Shown here in pieces: positions 1 through 8,475 of a stretch of DNA of 64,000 nucleotides. The DNA is taken from assembly GCF_021246445.1 (NCBI RefSeq), contig NZ_JAJQXW010000001.1, forward strand, positions 1,320,168 through 1,384,167. The letters run 5' to 3'. Source of the stretch: Rhabdothermincola salaria (GTDB lineage: Bacteria; Actinomycetota; Acidimicrobiia; Acidimicrobiales; Acidimicrobilacustridaceae). Below the pieces are notes generated by a model. That model was not told the DNA's origin. It was given only the letters and a program-made list of their open reading frames with translations, and ran no database searches. Each line of letters starts with the position of its first letter. Position 1 is the stretch's first letter. Made by a program: the position numbers and the translations under genes.

Positions 1-67
1 TGGCCTCCAGGAACTGACGGACGATGTTGCGGAGCTCTTCCTGCTCCTCGGAAAAGGCGAAGTTCAT
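1..67 (-). CDS. Acyl-CoA dehydrogenase, N-terminal fragment (cut by window edge)
   Basis: Reading the minus strand from an ATG at 67 gives 22 codons beginning MNFAFSEEQEELRN, the usual start of the acyl-CoA dehydrogenase N-terminal helical domain (FSEEQEELR is typical). The rest of the gene lies beyond the left edge. The family oxidises acyl-CoA thioesters with FAD and passes electrons to electron-transfer flavoprotein; the substrate cannot be told from this piece. It is divergent from the vapBC pair, with about 80 bp shared between the two starts. No strong ribosome binding site is visible. Confidence 0.7.
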   Translation of the reverse strand, partial: MNFAFSEEQEELRNIVRQFLEA

Positions 68-111
68 GGGCCGGGACGCTACGAGGCGGCGCGCCGGGCT
101 GCAAACCATCT

Positions 112-139
112 TGTGTACACACGCGTCCACATCTACGGT
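112..139 (+). promoter_or_regulatory. vapBC promoter with palindromic operator
   Basis: A perfect 10-bp palindrome, TGTGTACACA (112-121), lies about 13 bp before a TACGGT -10 box (134-139). The -10 box ends 7 nt before the GTG at 147, so the transcript is probably leaderless. The palindrome covers the -35 position. That is where autoregulating antitoxin-toxin complexes normally bind, so it is read as the vapBC operator. This is inference from position and symmetry. Confidence 0.5.
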
Positions 140-146
140 GGGTGCC

Positions 147-413
147 GTGCAGATCGGCGTGCGAGAGCTCCGGGCCAACCTCGCCGGCCTCGTGCGACGG
201 GCCCAGGCGGGCGAGGCCATCGTGGTGACCGTCTCGGGTCGACCGGCGGCGGTGCTCGGACCTGTCGGCGGCGGCCACGAGGTCGGGCTCGACGACCTCG
301 TGGCCATGGGCGCGGTGCGGGCACCGCGGGCCCGCACGGGGCGGCCGGACGTGGCCCGCACTCCCCTGCCGGTCGACACCCGGTCCGACATCGAGCTGCG
401 CAAGGTCCGCTGA
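147..413 (+). CDS. vapB: Phd/YefM-type antitoxin (VapB partner of VapC)
   Basis: This 88-aa protein opens with IGVRELRANLAGLVRRAQAG, then EAIVVTVSGRPAAVLGP, the classic Phd/YefM antitoxin fold: an N-terminal DNA-binding and dimerisation part with a GRPAA turn. The C-terminal half is the usual variable toxin-binding tail. It should neutralise the PIN toxin encoded 3 nt downstream and repress the shared promoter. The open frame extends upstream to 24, but the extra residues look like no antitoxin. GTG 147 has a -10 box at leaderless spacing and starts directly at the conserved domain; GTG 138 is a weaker alternative. Confidence 0.85.
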   Translation: MQIGVRELRANLAGLVRRAQAGEAIVVTVSGRPAAVLGPVGGGHEVGLDDLVAMGAVRAPRARTGRPDVARTPLPVDTRSDIELRKVR

Positions 414-416
414 ACC

Positions 417-830
417 GTGGCGCTGGCCATCGACTCGAGCGCCCTGGTGAAGCGCTACGTGGACGAACCGGAGAGCGCCGCGGTCACCGCGCTGATGGAC
501 GCCGAGGCCCAGTGGTTCGCCTCGGACCTCGTGCGGTGCGAGACCACGATCCTGCTGGCCCGTCTGGCCACGAGCGCTCGCCAAGCCGAAGACCTCACCG
601 CCCGTTTCTACGCCGACTGGGACGCCTTCCACGTGGTGCCCGTCGACGAACGCTGCCTCTCACGCGCCGCCGAGATCGGCGCCGACTTCGGCCTGCGGGT
701 GGTCGACGCCATCCACCTGGCCGCCGCCACCCGGCTCCCCCGCCCCGTGCGCCTCTTGACCCTCGACCCTCGCCAGGTGCTGGCGGCGGTGGCCCTCGAC
801 CTCGAACCGGTACCCACGCCCGAGGACTGA
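417..830 (+). CDS. vapC: VapC-type PIN-domain ribonuclease toxin
   Basis: A 137-aa PIN domain of normal VapC length. The metal-binding acidic residues are in place: Asp in AIDSSALVK near the start, Glu in VRCETT, Asp in VVDAIHLAAA and a further Asp in LLTLDPRQ. VapC toxins are Mg-dependent endoribonucleases that cut tRNA or rRNA when the antitoxin is lost. The GTG start follows the antitoxin stop by 3 nt, so the genes form one coupled unit. The RNA target cannot be read from sequence. Confidence 0.9.
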   Translation: MALAIDSSALVKRYVDEPESAAVTALMDAEAQWFASDLVRCETTILLARLATSARQAEDLTARFYADWDAFHVVPVDERCLSRAAEIGADFGLRVVDAIHLAAATRLPRPVRLLTLDPRQVLAAVALDLEPVPTPED

Positions 831-890
831 CACCTCGGCGGCCGGGCGGACCCGGGTGCGAACAGGGCCCGGAGACGAGAGGATGGTCCC

Positions 891-1496
891 ATGACGCTGC
901 TGCTCTCCGACACCGGCTGGGAGCTCCACAACGTGGTGGTGGGGCCCGTCGACAACAACGTGTACGTGCTGCGCTGCACCGAGACGGGCGACGCGCTGCT
1001 CATCGACGCCGCCAACGAGCACGACCGCCTGCTCGACCTGTGCCGCACCCTCGAGGTGCGCACCGTGGTGGAGACCCACGGCCACTGGGACCACATCCAG
1101 GCCATCCCCGAGATCCGCGACGCCGGCTACGAGGTCGGCGTGACCGCGGCCGACGCCGGGATGCTGCCCAGCTACGACTACCTGCTCGAGGACGACACCG
1201 TGTTCGACGTGGGCCGTCTGAAGCTGCGCACCATCCTCACGCCGGGCCACACGCCGGGTTCGATCTGCTTCAAGGTCGAGGGCACCCCCCTGCTCTTCAC
1301 CGGCGACACCCTGTTCCCGGGCGGGCCGGGCAACACCAGCTTCGAGCACAGCGACTTCGACACGATCATCGAGTCGATCGACCGGCGTCTCTTCACCCTC
1401 CCCGAGGACCTCATCGTCCTGCCCGGCCACGGCGACCGCACCACGATCGGCACCGAACGGCCTCACCTGCAGGAGTGGGTCGACCGGGGCTGGTGA
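891..1496 (+). CDS. Metallo-beta-lactamase-fold hydrolase (glyoxalase II-like)
   Basis: A 201-aa MBL-fold protein with the zinc motif THGHWDH (H63, H65, D67, H68), a later PGHTPGS, a GDTLFPGG segment carrying the bridging Asp, and a final PGHGDRT His. This order matches the glyoxalase II/hydroxyacylglutathione-hydrolase-like branch, but it is shorter than true glyoxalase II and lacks its C-terminal helical domain. It may hydrolyse a thioester or lactone. A good Shine-Dalgarno (AGGA, 7 nt spacing) supports ATG 891. It stands alone, 60 bp after vapC. The exact substrate is unknown. Confidence 0.8.
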   Translation: MTLLLSDTGWELHNVVVGPVDNNVYVLRCTETGDALLIDAANEHDRLLDLCRTLEVRTVVETHGHWDHIQAIPEIRDAGYEVGVTAADAGMLPSYDYLLEDDTVFDVGRLKLRTILTPGHTPGSICFKVEGTPLLFTGDTLFPGGPGNTSFEHSDFDTIIESIDRRLFTLPEDLIVLPGHGDRTTIGTERPHLQEWVDRGW

Positions 1497-1575
1497 GCCG
1501 ACAGCTCTTCGCCGCCGAACCTCTGGTTCGGTGTCGCCGCTCGGTCGAGGTGAACGACACCTAGGATCGCCGTCC

Positions 1576-2478
1576 GTGCCTGTTCCTCGACGAGCTGCTC
1601 GCATGCTGCGCGCGCTGCTGGTGGCCTCGACGGTCTTGATCGCCTCGGCGTGCGGGACCTCGGGCTCAGCTCAGGTCGAGGCGCCGGGGAGCGACCGCTC
1701 CCTGGTGCACCCCGATGAGCTCTGTGACGAGGCACTCGAGAGCGACGACACGGTGCTCGTCACGGCTGCCCACGTCGTCACCGACGGGCGACTCGGCGCG
1801 CTGTGCTTCGGCGAACCCGACGACACCCTCGTCGAGGCGTGGGACGAGCTCGTCGCCATCACCCCACCCGGTCAGCTCTCCGACCTCGCCGTCGTCGTCG
1901 GCTTCGTCGCGGACGAAGACGACGACAGCCAGACCCTCGCCTTCGTGAACGCCTTGGACTCGGAGGGCCTGGCGTTCCAGATGTCGATCAACCTGCCCGC
2001 CTTCGACGCCGACCGCGACGAGGCGTCGCTCACCCTGGCCCACGAGTTCACACACGTGTTCACGCAGACCCCCGACCAGCTCGACCGTTCGGTGGCCGAT
2101 CCTGCTGCCTGTGAGACCCACTTCAACGGAGACGGCTGCTATCGGCCGGGATCGCTCATGGCGGCGTGGATCGAGGAGTTCTGGTCGGACGAGGAGCTCG
2201 CCACGGTGGATGTCGACGCCGACCCGTACCCGGAAGACGGCGACGACCGCTGCGACGTCGACGACAGCTTCTTCGGCTCCTACGCGGCCACCAACCCCGA
2301 GGAGGACTTCGCCGAGGCGTTCAGCGCCTTCGTCTACCGGGTCGCGCCGCTCACCGCGGGACAGCGGACCAAGCTCGACTGGCTGGCCGGCCAGGCCGGA
2401 CTGGCGGAGTTCCGATCTCAGGCCCTCGACGCCGGTCTCGGGCCGCTCGAGAACACCTTCGAGGTCTGCGGGTCCTGA
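1576..2478 (+). CDS. Putative zinc-metallopeptidase lipoprotein
   Basis: A roughly 300-aa protein with a lipoprotein signal: RRAARMLRALL, a hydrophobic stretch, then IASAC with the lipid-bearing Cys at about 26. It contains LAHEFTHVF (H156, E157, H160), a gluzincin-type HExxH zinc motif. An acidic PEEDFAEAF segment near residues 242-248 could give the third ligand. The mature protein is very acidic. It probably acts outside the membrane as a peptidase, but no named family was recognised. GTG 1576 was chosen because a TAGGAT -10 box (1562-1567) lies 8 nt upstream; ATG 1603 is possible. Confidence 0.6.
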   Translation: MPVPRRAARMLRALLVASTVLIASACGTSGSAQVEAPGSDRSLVHPDELCDEALESDDTVLVTAAHVVTDGRLGALCFGEPDDTLVEAWDELVAITPPGQLSDLAVVVGFVADEDDDSQTLAFVNALDSEGLAFQMSINLPAFDADRDEASLTLAHEFTHVFTQTPDQLDRSVADPAACETHFNGDGCYRPGSLMAAWIEEFWSDEELATVDVDADPYPEDGDDRCDVDDSFFGSYAATNPEEDFAEAFSAFVYRVAPLTAGQRTKLDWLAGQAGLAEFRSQALDAGLGPLENTFEVCGS

Positions 2479-2520
2479 TCCCGGGGAGGGCCGCCACGCT
2501 CGGGGCGAGCCGACCGGCGG

Positions 2521-2569
2521 CGGAATTTCTCCTACGGCGATAGTGCGAATGCGGGGGGCCGCCTAGACT
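2521..2569 (+). promoter_or_regulatory. suf motif copy 1 and sufC1 promoter
   Basis: The 30 bp at 2521-2550 contain the core GAATTTCTCCTA then GGCGATAGT, found again before sufD (28 of 30 identical) and before sufB (21 of 22 core bases). A TAGACT -10 box at 2564-2569 ends 6 nt before the sufC1 ATG. The motif covers the -35 region of this leaderless promoter, a good place for a repressor or activator. The regulator is unknown; an Fe-S sensing SufR or Rrf2/IscR-type protein is a natural guess. Confidence 0.6.
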
Positions 2570-2575
2570 GGCCTC

Positions 2576-3321
<746 letters not shown>

Positions 3322-3331
<10 letters not shown>

Positions 3332-4572
3332 CCATCTCCGATCCCCTCGACACCGCCGTCGTCAAGGCCGACTTCCCCCTGCTGTCCCGCTCGGTGCACG
3401 GCAAGCCCATCGTCTACCTCGACTCGGCAGCCACCGCCCAGAAGCCGACCTTGGTGCTCGACGCCATGGACGCGTACTACCGGTCCATCAACGCCAACGT
3501 GCACCGCGGCGTGTACGCCATCGCCGAGGACGCCACCAACGCCATGGAGGGCGCCCGCGAGAAGGTGCGCCGCTTCATCGGAGCGCCGTCGGTCAACGAG
3601 ATCGTCTTCACCAAGAACGCCACCGAGTCGCTGAACCTGGTCGCCCAATCGTGGGGCCGGGCCAACCTGGCCGAGGGCGACGTGGTGGTGCTCACCCACA
3701 TGGAGCACCACGCCGACATCGTCCCCTGGCAGATGCTCGCCGCCGAGAAGGGTCTCGAGCTGCGCTGGATCCCCCTCGACGCCCAGGGCCGCCTCGACCT
3801 CACCGACCTCGACCGTCTCCTCGACGGCGCCAAGGTCCTCGGCGTCACCGCCATGTCCAACGTGCTCGGCACGCTGACCCCGATACCCCTCCTCACCGCC
3901 GCCGCCCGCGCCGCCGGCGCCATCAGCGTCGTCGACGCCTGCCAGTCGGTGCCCCACACCCCCACCGACGTGACCGCCATGGGCGCCGACTTCGTGGCCT
4001 TCTCCGGCCACAAGATGGTGGGCCCCACCGGCATCGGCGTGCTCTGGGGTCGCCTCGAGCTGCTCGAGGCCATGCCCCCCTTCCTCGGCGGCGGCGAGAT
4101 GATCCGCGACGTGCGCCTCGACGGCTTCACCACCAACGAGGTGCCCTGGAAGTTCGAGGCGGGCACCCCGCCGATCGCCGAGATCGTCGGCCTCGGTGCC
4201 GCGGTCGACTACCTCGAGGGTCTGGGCATGAGCGCCGTGCGCGAGCACGAGATCGCCCTCACGACCTACGCCCTGGCCACCTTCGCCGAGCGCTTCGGCG
4301 ACGACCTCGTCGTGCACGGGCCACCGGATCCCGCCGAGCGTGGGGGCGTGTTCAGCTTCGCCTACAAGGACCTGCACCCCCACGACATCTCCCAGGTCCT
4401 CGACCAGCACGCCGTGTGCGTCCGGGCCGGACACCACTGCGCCAAGCCGCTCATGCGCCTGATGGGCGTGGGGGCCACGGCGCGGGCGTCGGTGTACGTC
4501 TACAACGACACCACCGACATCGACGCCCTGTGCGACGCCCTCGACGCCGCCGGCGACTTCTTCGCCTGGTGA
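3322..4572 (+). CDS. sufS: SufS cysteine desulfurase
   Basis: A 416-aa class V aminotransferase-fold enzyme. It removes sulfur from L-cysteine with PLP and hands it to SufU. The PLP lysine is K231 in SGHKMVG and the active cysteine is C373 in RAGHHCAKPLM, placed as in group II desulfurases. The N-terminal DFPLLSRSVHGKPIVYLDSA is typical SufS. The ATG overlaps the end of sufC1 by 10 bp, so the two are translationally coupled. The length is normal. Confidence 0.96.
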
Positions 4573-4659
4573 TCGTCCCGGCCGGGAACCCTCGGCCCGG
4601 TCCGACGCCCGCCTAGCCTGTCCCCCGCCCCCTCGACCATCCGCCAGGAAGTGCCCTCG

Positions 4660-5160
4660 ATGCCCGGCCTCGAAGACCTGTACCGCGAGATCATCCTCGA
4701 CCACTACCGCAACCCCCGGAACCGGGGCGAGCTCGAGTCGCCGCCCGCCCATCGGGTGGAGGGGTTCAACCCTCTGTGTGGCGACGAGATCGTCGTGTAC
4801 CTCGACGTGGCCGACGACGGCACCGTCGACGACATCAAGATCTCGGGTCAGGGGTGCTCGATCAGCCAGTCGTCGGCGTCGATGATGTCAGCCGCGGTGA
4901 AGGGCAAGACCGTCGAGGAGATCCGTGACCTGACCCGGGCCTTCAAGGCCATGATGTCGGTGCACGAGAGCTCGCTCGAGGGGGCCGAGGGCACCGACGC
5001 CGCCACCGGCGAGACCACCGATGTGCCCGACGTGAAGCTGGGCGACCTCGAGGCGCTGCGCGGCGTGGTCAAGTTCCCGGTGCGCATCAAGTGCGCCACC
5101 CTGGCGTGGAACACCCTCGGCCAGGGCCTCGACGAGTCCGCGGCCGGCGAGGACGCCTGA
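4660..5160 (+). CDS. sufU: SufU zinc-dependent sulfurtransferase
   Basis: A 166-aa SufU protein that accepts persulfide sulfur from SufS and feeds the SufBCD scaffold. The zinc-binding set is visible: C40 and D42 in NPLCGDE, C66 in GQGCSIS and C145 in IKCATLAW. The GEGTDAATG-like insertion between C66 and C145 marks SufU rather than IscU. ATG 4660 is preferred over GTG 4651 because AGGA at 4646-4649 is 10 nt upstream. It is 87 bp after sufS and probably shares its transcript. Confidence 0.93.
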   Translation: MPGLEDLYREIILDHYRNPRNRGELESPPAHRVEGFNPLCGDEIVVYLDVADDGTVDDIKISGQGCSISQSSASMMSAAVKGKTVEEIRDLTRAFKAMMSVHESSLEGAEGTDAATGETTDVPDVKLGDLEALRGVVKFPVRIKCATLAWNTLGQGLDESAAGEDA

Positions 5161-5197
5161 GGCGGCGCAGGACCGAGCGCCACGCCAGCCGGGCCGA

Positions 5198-5491
5198 TCA
5201 GCCCGATGCGGCCTCGTCCGCCCTCCGGGCCAACTCGAAGCACTCCGGGGTGAGTCCGCCGGCGTCGTGGTTGACGATGTCGATCACGACGCGGTTCCAG
5301 CTGTTGGACCAGTCCGGGTGGTGATCGAGCTTCTCCGCCACCAACGCCACGCGGGTCATGAAGCCGAAGGCCTCGACGAAGTCGGCGAACTCGAGCTCGC
5401 GGTGCAGACGACCGTCGACGACCTCCCACTCCGGGCGCTCCCGGAGCTGGGCGTCGACCTCGGCGGACGTGAGCGGGGTGGATCGGGCCAT
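5198..5491 (-). CDS. 4a-hydroxytetrahydrobiopterin dehydratase (PCD/DCoH-like)
   Basis: A 97-aa protein with the pterin-4a-carbinolamine dehydratase core: EKLDHHPDWSNSWNRV followed by VNHDAGGLT. The family dehydrates oxidised tetrahydrobiopterin formed by aromatic hydroxylases, and is also linked to molybdopterin-related chemistry in bacteria. Start ATG 5491 has an excellent AGGAGGT 6 nt upstream. It is the last gene of the sufD-Rieske-sufC2 unit, 35 nt after sufC2; why it belongs with Fe-S assembly is unclear. It converges on sufU. Confidence 0.9.
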   Translation of the reverse strand: MARSTPLTSAEVDAQLRERPEWEVVDGRLHRELEFADFVEAFGFMTRVALVAEKLDHHPDWSNSWNRVVIDIVNHDAGGLTPECFELARRADEAASG

Positions 5492-5526
5492 GAGACGACC
5501 TCCTGGCGGTCGGTGTCGCGGATCGG

Positions 5527-6372
5527 TCAGGCCAGCGGATCGGCGAAGGGGTCGTCGAACATGCCACCGGGGCCGCCCGCTCCTGGGTGCATCGAGGGGT
5601 CGAGGACCCGGGCCTTGGGGACTGCGTCCGCCATCTCGGCCTCCTCCTCCTGGTACTCGGCGTAGCCGGTGCGCTCGAGCTCGTCGGCCAGCTCGGGACC
5701 GCCCGTGGCGATGATCCGCCCCTTGACCAGCACGTGCACGACATCGGGCTTCAGCTCGTCGAGCAGCCGCTTGTAGTGGGTGATGGCCAGCACGCCGAGG
5801 CCGAACTCCTCGGTGGCCGCCTCGACCCGTCGGGCGCACGCCCGCAGGGCGTCGACGTCGAGGCCGGAGTCGAGCTCGTCGAGCACGGCGAAGCGGGGCT
5901 TGAGCACCGCCAGCTGCAAGGTCTCGTTGCGCTTCTTCTCGCCGCCGGAGAGGTCGACGTTGAGCGCCCGGGTGTGCAGGCGCTCGGCGAAGCCGATGCG
6001 TTCGGCCTCGGCGGCGATCTCGGCCGGCACGACCGAGACGTCGTGCCCGGCGGCACCGCGCGACTCCATGAGCAGGTCCTGGAGACTCACGCCGGGCACC
6101 TCGACGGGGTACTGCATGGCCAGGAAGAGGCCGGCCTGGGCTCGCTTCCAGGTGGGCAGACCGAGCAGGTCGACGCCGCCGACGGTGACCGAGCCACCGG
6201 TCACGGTGTAGCCGGGCTTGCCCATGAGCACGTGCGACAGGGTGGACTTCCCCGAGCCGTTGGGTCCCATGACGGCGTGCACTTCACCGGCGCGCACGAC
6301 GAGGTCGATGCCGTTGAGGATCGGCTTGCCGTCGACCTCGGCGGTGAGGTTCTCGATACGGAGCTCTGCCAT
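5527..6372 (-). CDS. sufC: SufC ATPase, copy 2, with C-terminal extension
   Basis: A 281-aa second SufC. It has GPNGSGKST (Walker A), VDLSGGEKKRNET (SufC-type signature), FAVLDELDSGLD (Walker B, with Leu where copy 1 has Thr) and AITHYKRLL. It runs about 35 residues past a normal SufC end, with an acidic EEEAEMAD stretch then a Gly/Pro/Met-rich tail ending FDDPFADPLA. It starts 1 nt after the Rieske gene, in one operon with sufD. Copies 1 and 2 are clearly diverged, not a recent duplication. Either could be the main SufBCD ATPase; operon context favours this one. Confidence 0.93.
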   Translation of the reverse strand: MAELRIENLTAEVDGKPILNGIDLVVRAGEVHAVMGPNGSGKSTLSHVLMGKPGYTVTGGSVTVGGVDLLGLPTWKRAQAGLFLAMQYPVEVPGVSLQDLLMESRGAAGHDVSVVPAEIAAEAERIGFAERLHTRALNVDLSGGEKKRNETLQLAVLKPRFAVLDELDSGLDVDALRACARRVEAATEEFGLGVLAITHYKRLLDELKPDVVHVLVKGRIIATGGPELADELERTGYAEYQEEEAEMADAVPKARVLDPSMHPGAGGPGGMFDDPFADPLA

Positions 6373-6373
6373 G

Positions 6374-6688
6374 TCAGTCGATCTCCACGAAGACGTCGTC
6401 ACCGTCGACGGTGACGGTGTAGGTGGGCGTGGGCTTGGTGGCGGGCATCGAGCTGGGCTCGCCGGTGACGAGCGAGAAGCAGCTGCCGTGCTTCCAGCAC
6501 TCGATCTCCAGGCGGTCCGGGTCGACGTCGCCCTCGGCGAGCGAGATGTCCTGGTGGGTGCACCGGTCGCCGATGACGTACCAGTCGTCGCCCAGGCGGA
6601 CCACGGCGAGGCGGTGGCCGGCCACGTCGATGCGGCGGGCCTCGCCGTCGGGGACGTCGGTGACCGAGCAGAGGCGCTGGGCGCTCAT
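6374..6688 (-). CDS. Rieske [2Fe-2S] ferredoxin-like protein
   Basis: A 104-aa small Rieske protein. Ligands are C43 and H45 (RCTHQDISL) and C64 and H67 (IECWKHGSCF), the CxH...CxxH pattern. Small Rieske proteins of this kind (NifD/BphF-like) accept or donate one electron in the cytosol. It sits between sufD and sufC2, overlapping the sufD stop by 4 nt (ATGA), an arrangement found in several Actinobacteria. It may supply electrons to the SUF machinery or be an early cluster recipient; that role is inference. Confidence 0.93.
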   Translation of the reverse strand: MSAQRLCSVTDVPDGEARRIDVAGHRLAVVRLGDDWYVIGDRCTHQDISLAEGDVDPDRLEIECWKHGSCFSLVTGEPSSMPATKPTPTYTVTVDGDDVFVEID

Positions 6689-7956
6689 GGCTGCTCCCGC
6701 CGGTCCAGGCGAGCCTCGATGGCGGCCTCGATGAGGGGTCGCACACCCGGCACCGGGAACTGCTCGAGGACCTCGTCGAAGAACCCGGCCACGATCAAGC
6801 GGTCGGCGATCTCGGTGGGCACGCCCCGGCTCTCGAGGTAGAAGCGCTGTTCCTCGTCGATGGGCCCGACGGTGGACGCATGGCTGCAGTGCACGTCGTT
6901 GTTCTCGATCTCGAGGTTGGGCACGGACTCCGCCCAGGCGTCCTCGGAGAGCTTGATGTTGCGGTTGGTCTGGAAGGCGTTGGTGCCCCGCGCCTCCTTC
7001 TCCACCCTGATGCGCCCGGTGTACACCGAGCGGGATTGGTCGCCCACGACGCCCTTGAACAGCAGGTTCGAGGTGGTGTCGGGGGCCACGTGGTCCTGGA
7101 AGGTGCGAAAGTCGAGTGTCTGGCTCCGTTCGCCGAAGTACACGGCCTGGAGGTTGCCGGTGGCTCCCCTGCCGACGAGCCCGCAGTCGGTGCGCACCCG
7201 GGCGTAGTCGCCACCGAGGCCGGCGTGCGAGCCGGTCAGCGTGGCGTCGGCGTCGGCCCGCCCCACCTGGGAGGTGATCTGCCAGACGCGTCCGGTGCGG
7301 TCCTGCACCTCGCCGTAGGACAGGCGGGCCGCCCGGGCCACGTCGAGCTCGACCACCGGGGCCACGAAGGCCGCCACGTCCTCGGACCCCTGCCACACGA
7401 CCACCTTGGCCTCGGCGTCCTCGCCGACGCGGACGACGAGCCGGGGGAACACCGCCGCGCCGTCCTGGTCGACCCAGTCGGCGATGACGATCGGCACATC
7501 GACGGTGAGCCCCCGCGGCACCGACACGAGCAGCGGCTCGGCCGTGCAGGCGTCGTTGAGCGCGGCGAACACGTCGATGGGATGCTCGGCGACCGCACCC
7601 AGAGCAGCCTCGGCGTCGGGGCCGTCGACCAACGGGCCCACATAGAGGCCCTTGGCCTCCCACGCGGGGTCGAGGTCGGCGCGGACGACGAAGCCGTTGC
7701 GCACCACGACGGTGGCGGCCCGATCGGGGACGGCGTCGAGCACGGCGGTCACCCCGGCCGGCGTGGCCGGGGCGGGGCTGTCGGTGGCCAGCTCCCACTG
7801 GTCGAGGTCGAGGTCGGCGATGCGGCTGTAGCGCCAGACCTCCTCCTCGGTGGACGGGAGAGTGGCGTCTCCCAGGAGTTCGACGGTGCGAGCCCGGCGC
7901 TCGTTCAGCCAGGCGGGGCCGCGGAGCTCGCGGGCGGCGGACGTCAGGCGGTTCAG
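6685..7956 (-). CDS. sufD: SufD scaffold subunit, probable CUG start
   Basis: SufD pairs with SufB and SufC in the cluster-building complex. The C-terminal beta-helix core is clear (FKGVVGDQSRSVYTGRI, NDVHCSHASTVGP, LIVAGFFDEVL). The first canonical start in frame, GTG 7752, would remove a conserved N-terminus: RELRGPAWLNERRA and STEEEVWRYSRI are encoded upstream with no stop. Between the in-frame stop at 8012-8014 and 7752 there is no ATG, GTG or TTG. A CTG at 7956 has a GAGG Shine-Dalgarno 8 nt upstream and gives a 423-aa protein of normal length, so it is proposed as the start. Confidence 0.9.
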   Translation of the reverse strand: MNRLTSAARELRGPAWLNERRARTVELLGDATLPSTEEEVWRYSRIADLDLDQWELATDSPAPATPAGVTAVLDAVPDRAATVVVRNGFVVRADLDPAWEAKGLYVGPLVDGPDAEAALGAVAEHPIDVFAALNDACTAEPLLVSVPRGLTVDVPIVIADWVDQDGAAVFPRLVVRVGEDAEAKVVVWQGSEDVAAFVAPVVELDVARAARLSYGEVQDRTGRVWQITSQVGRADADATLTGSHAGLGGDYARVRTDCGLVGRGATGNLQAVYFGERSQTLDFRTFQDHVAPDTTSNLLFKGVVGDQSRSVYTGRIRVEKEARGTNAFQTNRNIKLSEDAWAESVPNLEIENNDVHCSHASTVGPIDEEQRFYLESRGVPTEIADRLIVAGFFDEVLEQFPVPGVRPLIEAAIEARLDRREQP

Positions 7957-8006
7957 GGCGATACCTCGGCGAAGGGGCGCTGGGGGCGCCGGCGGGCTGG
8001 GAACGA

Positions 8007-8036
8007 ATTCACACTACCGCCGTAGGAGAAATTCCG
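8007..8036 (-). promoter_or_regulatory. suf motif copy 2, before sufD
   Basis: Read on the minus strand this matches the sufC1 copy at 28 of 30 bases, differing only by A to G and C to T changes. It lies 51-80 nt upstream of the proposed CTG start of sufD, in the same orientation relative to its gene as copy 1. It includes TAGTGT, which could itself be the -10 box, giving a leader of about 50 nt with the GAGG ribosome site. Confidence 0.6.
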
Positions 8037-8068
8037 GCCAGCCCGGACCGAGATCGGCGCCGCCAGGT

Positions 8069-8419
8069 TCAGCGGTCTCGGCGGAACCGGCCGAACAGGC
8101 GGGCCAGGCCCTTGCGCGATCCACGGGCCCGTTCCGCTTCCACCTCGGCGAGCACCGTGGGCCCGACGGCGTTCACGATGTCCTCGGCCGCGTCGAGCAG
8201 GGCCCCGATGTCCTCACCGACGGGTTCCGGGGGCGTGGCCGGGGTGACCAGGGTGCCGTGTCGCCAGTCCACGTCGACGAGGCGCGGCTCGTACTTGGCG
8301 CAGTTCGACGGGCACCGCCACGGTGCCTCGGGGGCCAGATCGAGGTTGCACTTCCGGACGGTGTCACCAGTCGCGTACGTCCGGCTCTCGAACTGCTTGC
8401 ACTCCTCACGCATGGGCAT
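8069..8419 (-). CDS. Cys-rich conserved protein of unknown function in the suf locus
   Basis: A 116-aa protein not assigned to a family. The N-terminal 45 residues carry four cysteines (EECKQFESR, VRKCNLDL, PWRCPSNCAKYEPR), enough to bind a metal or Fe-S cluster. The rest is an acidic helix (EDIGALLDAAEDIV) and a basic tail rich in Arg. It lies between sufB and sufD on their strand. A CAGACT box 6 nt before ATG 8419 suggests its own leaderless promoter; ATG 8413 is an alternative. Genes downstream of sufB are often SUF helpers, but no function can be claimed. Confidence 0.7.
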   Translation of the reverse strand: MPMREECKQFESRTYATGDTVRKCNLDLAPEAPWRCPSNCAKYEPRLVDVDWRHGTLVTPATPPEPVGEDIGALLDAAEDIVNAVGPTVLAEVEAERARGSRKGLARLFGRFRRDR

Positions 8420-8475
8420 GGGTCGAGTCTGCCTCGCGGACGAGCGTCGTAGATGTCAGGCGTCGGGGACCGGCG

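Noticed and set aside
24-146. Longer antitoxin start
   Set aside because: The extra residues are not antitoxin-like and overlap the promoter and operator; GTG 147 has a well-placed -10 box.
6685-7752. sufD starting at GTG 7752
   Set aside because: It would delete about 68 residues that match the SufD N-terminus.
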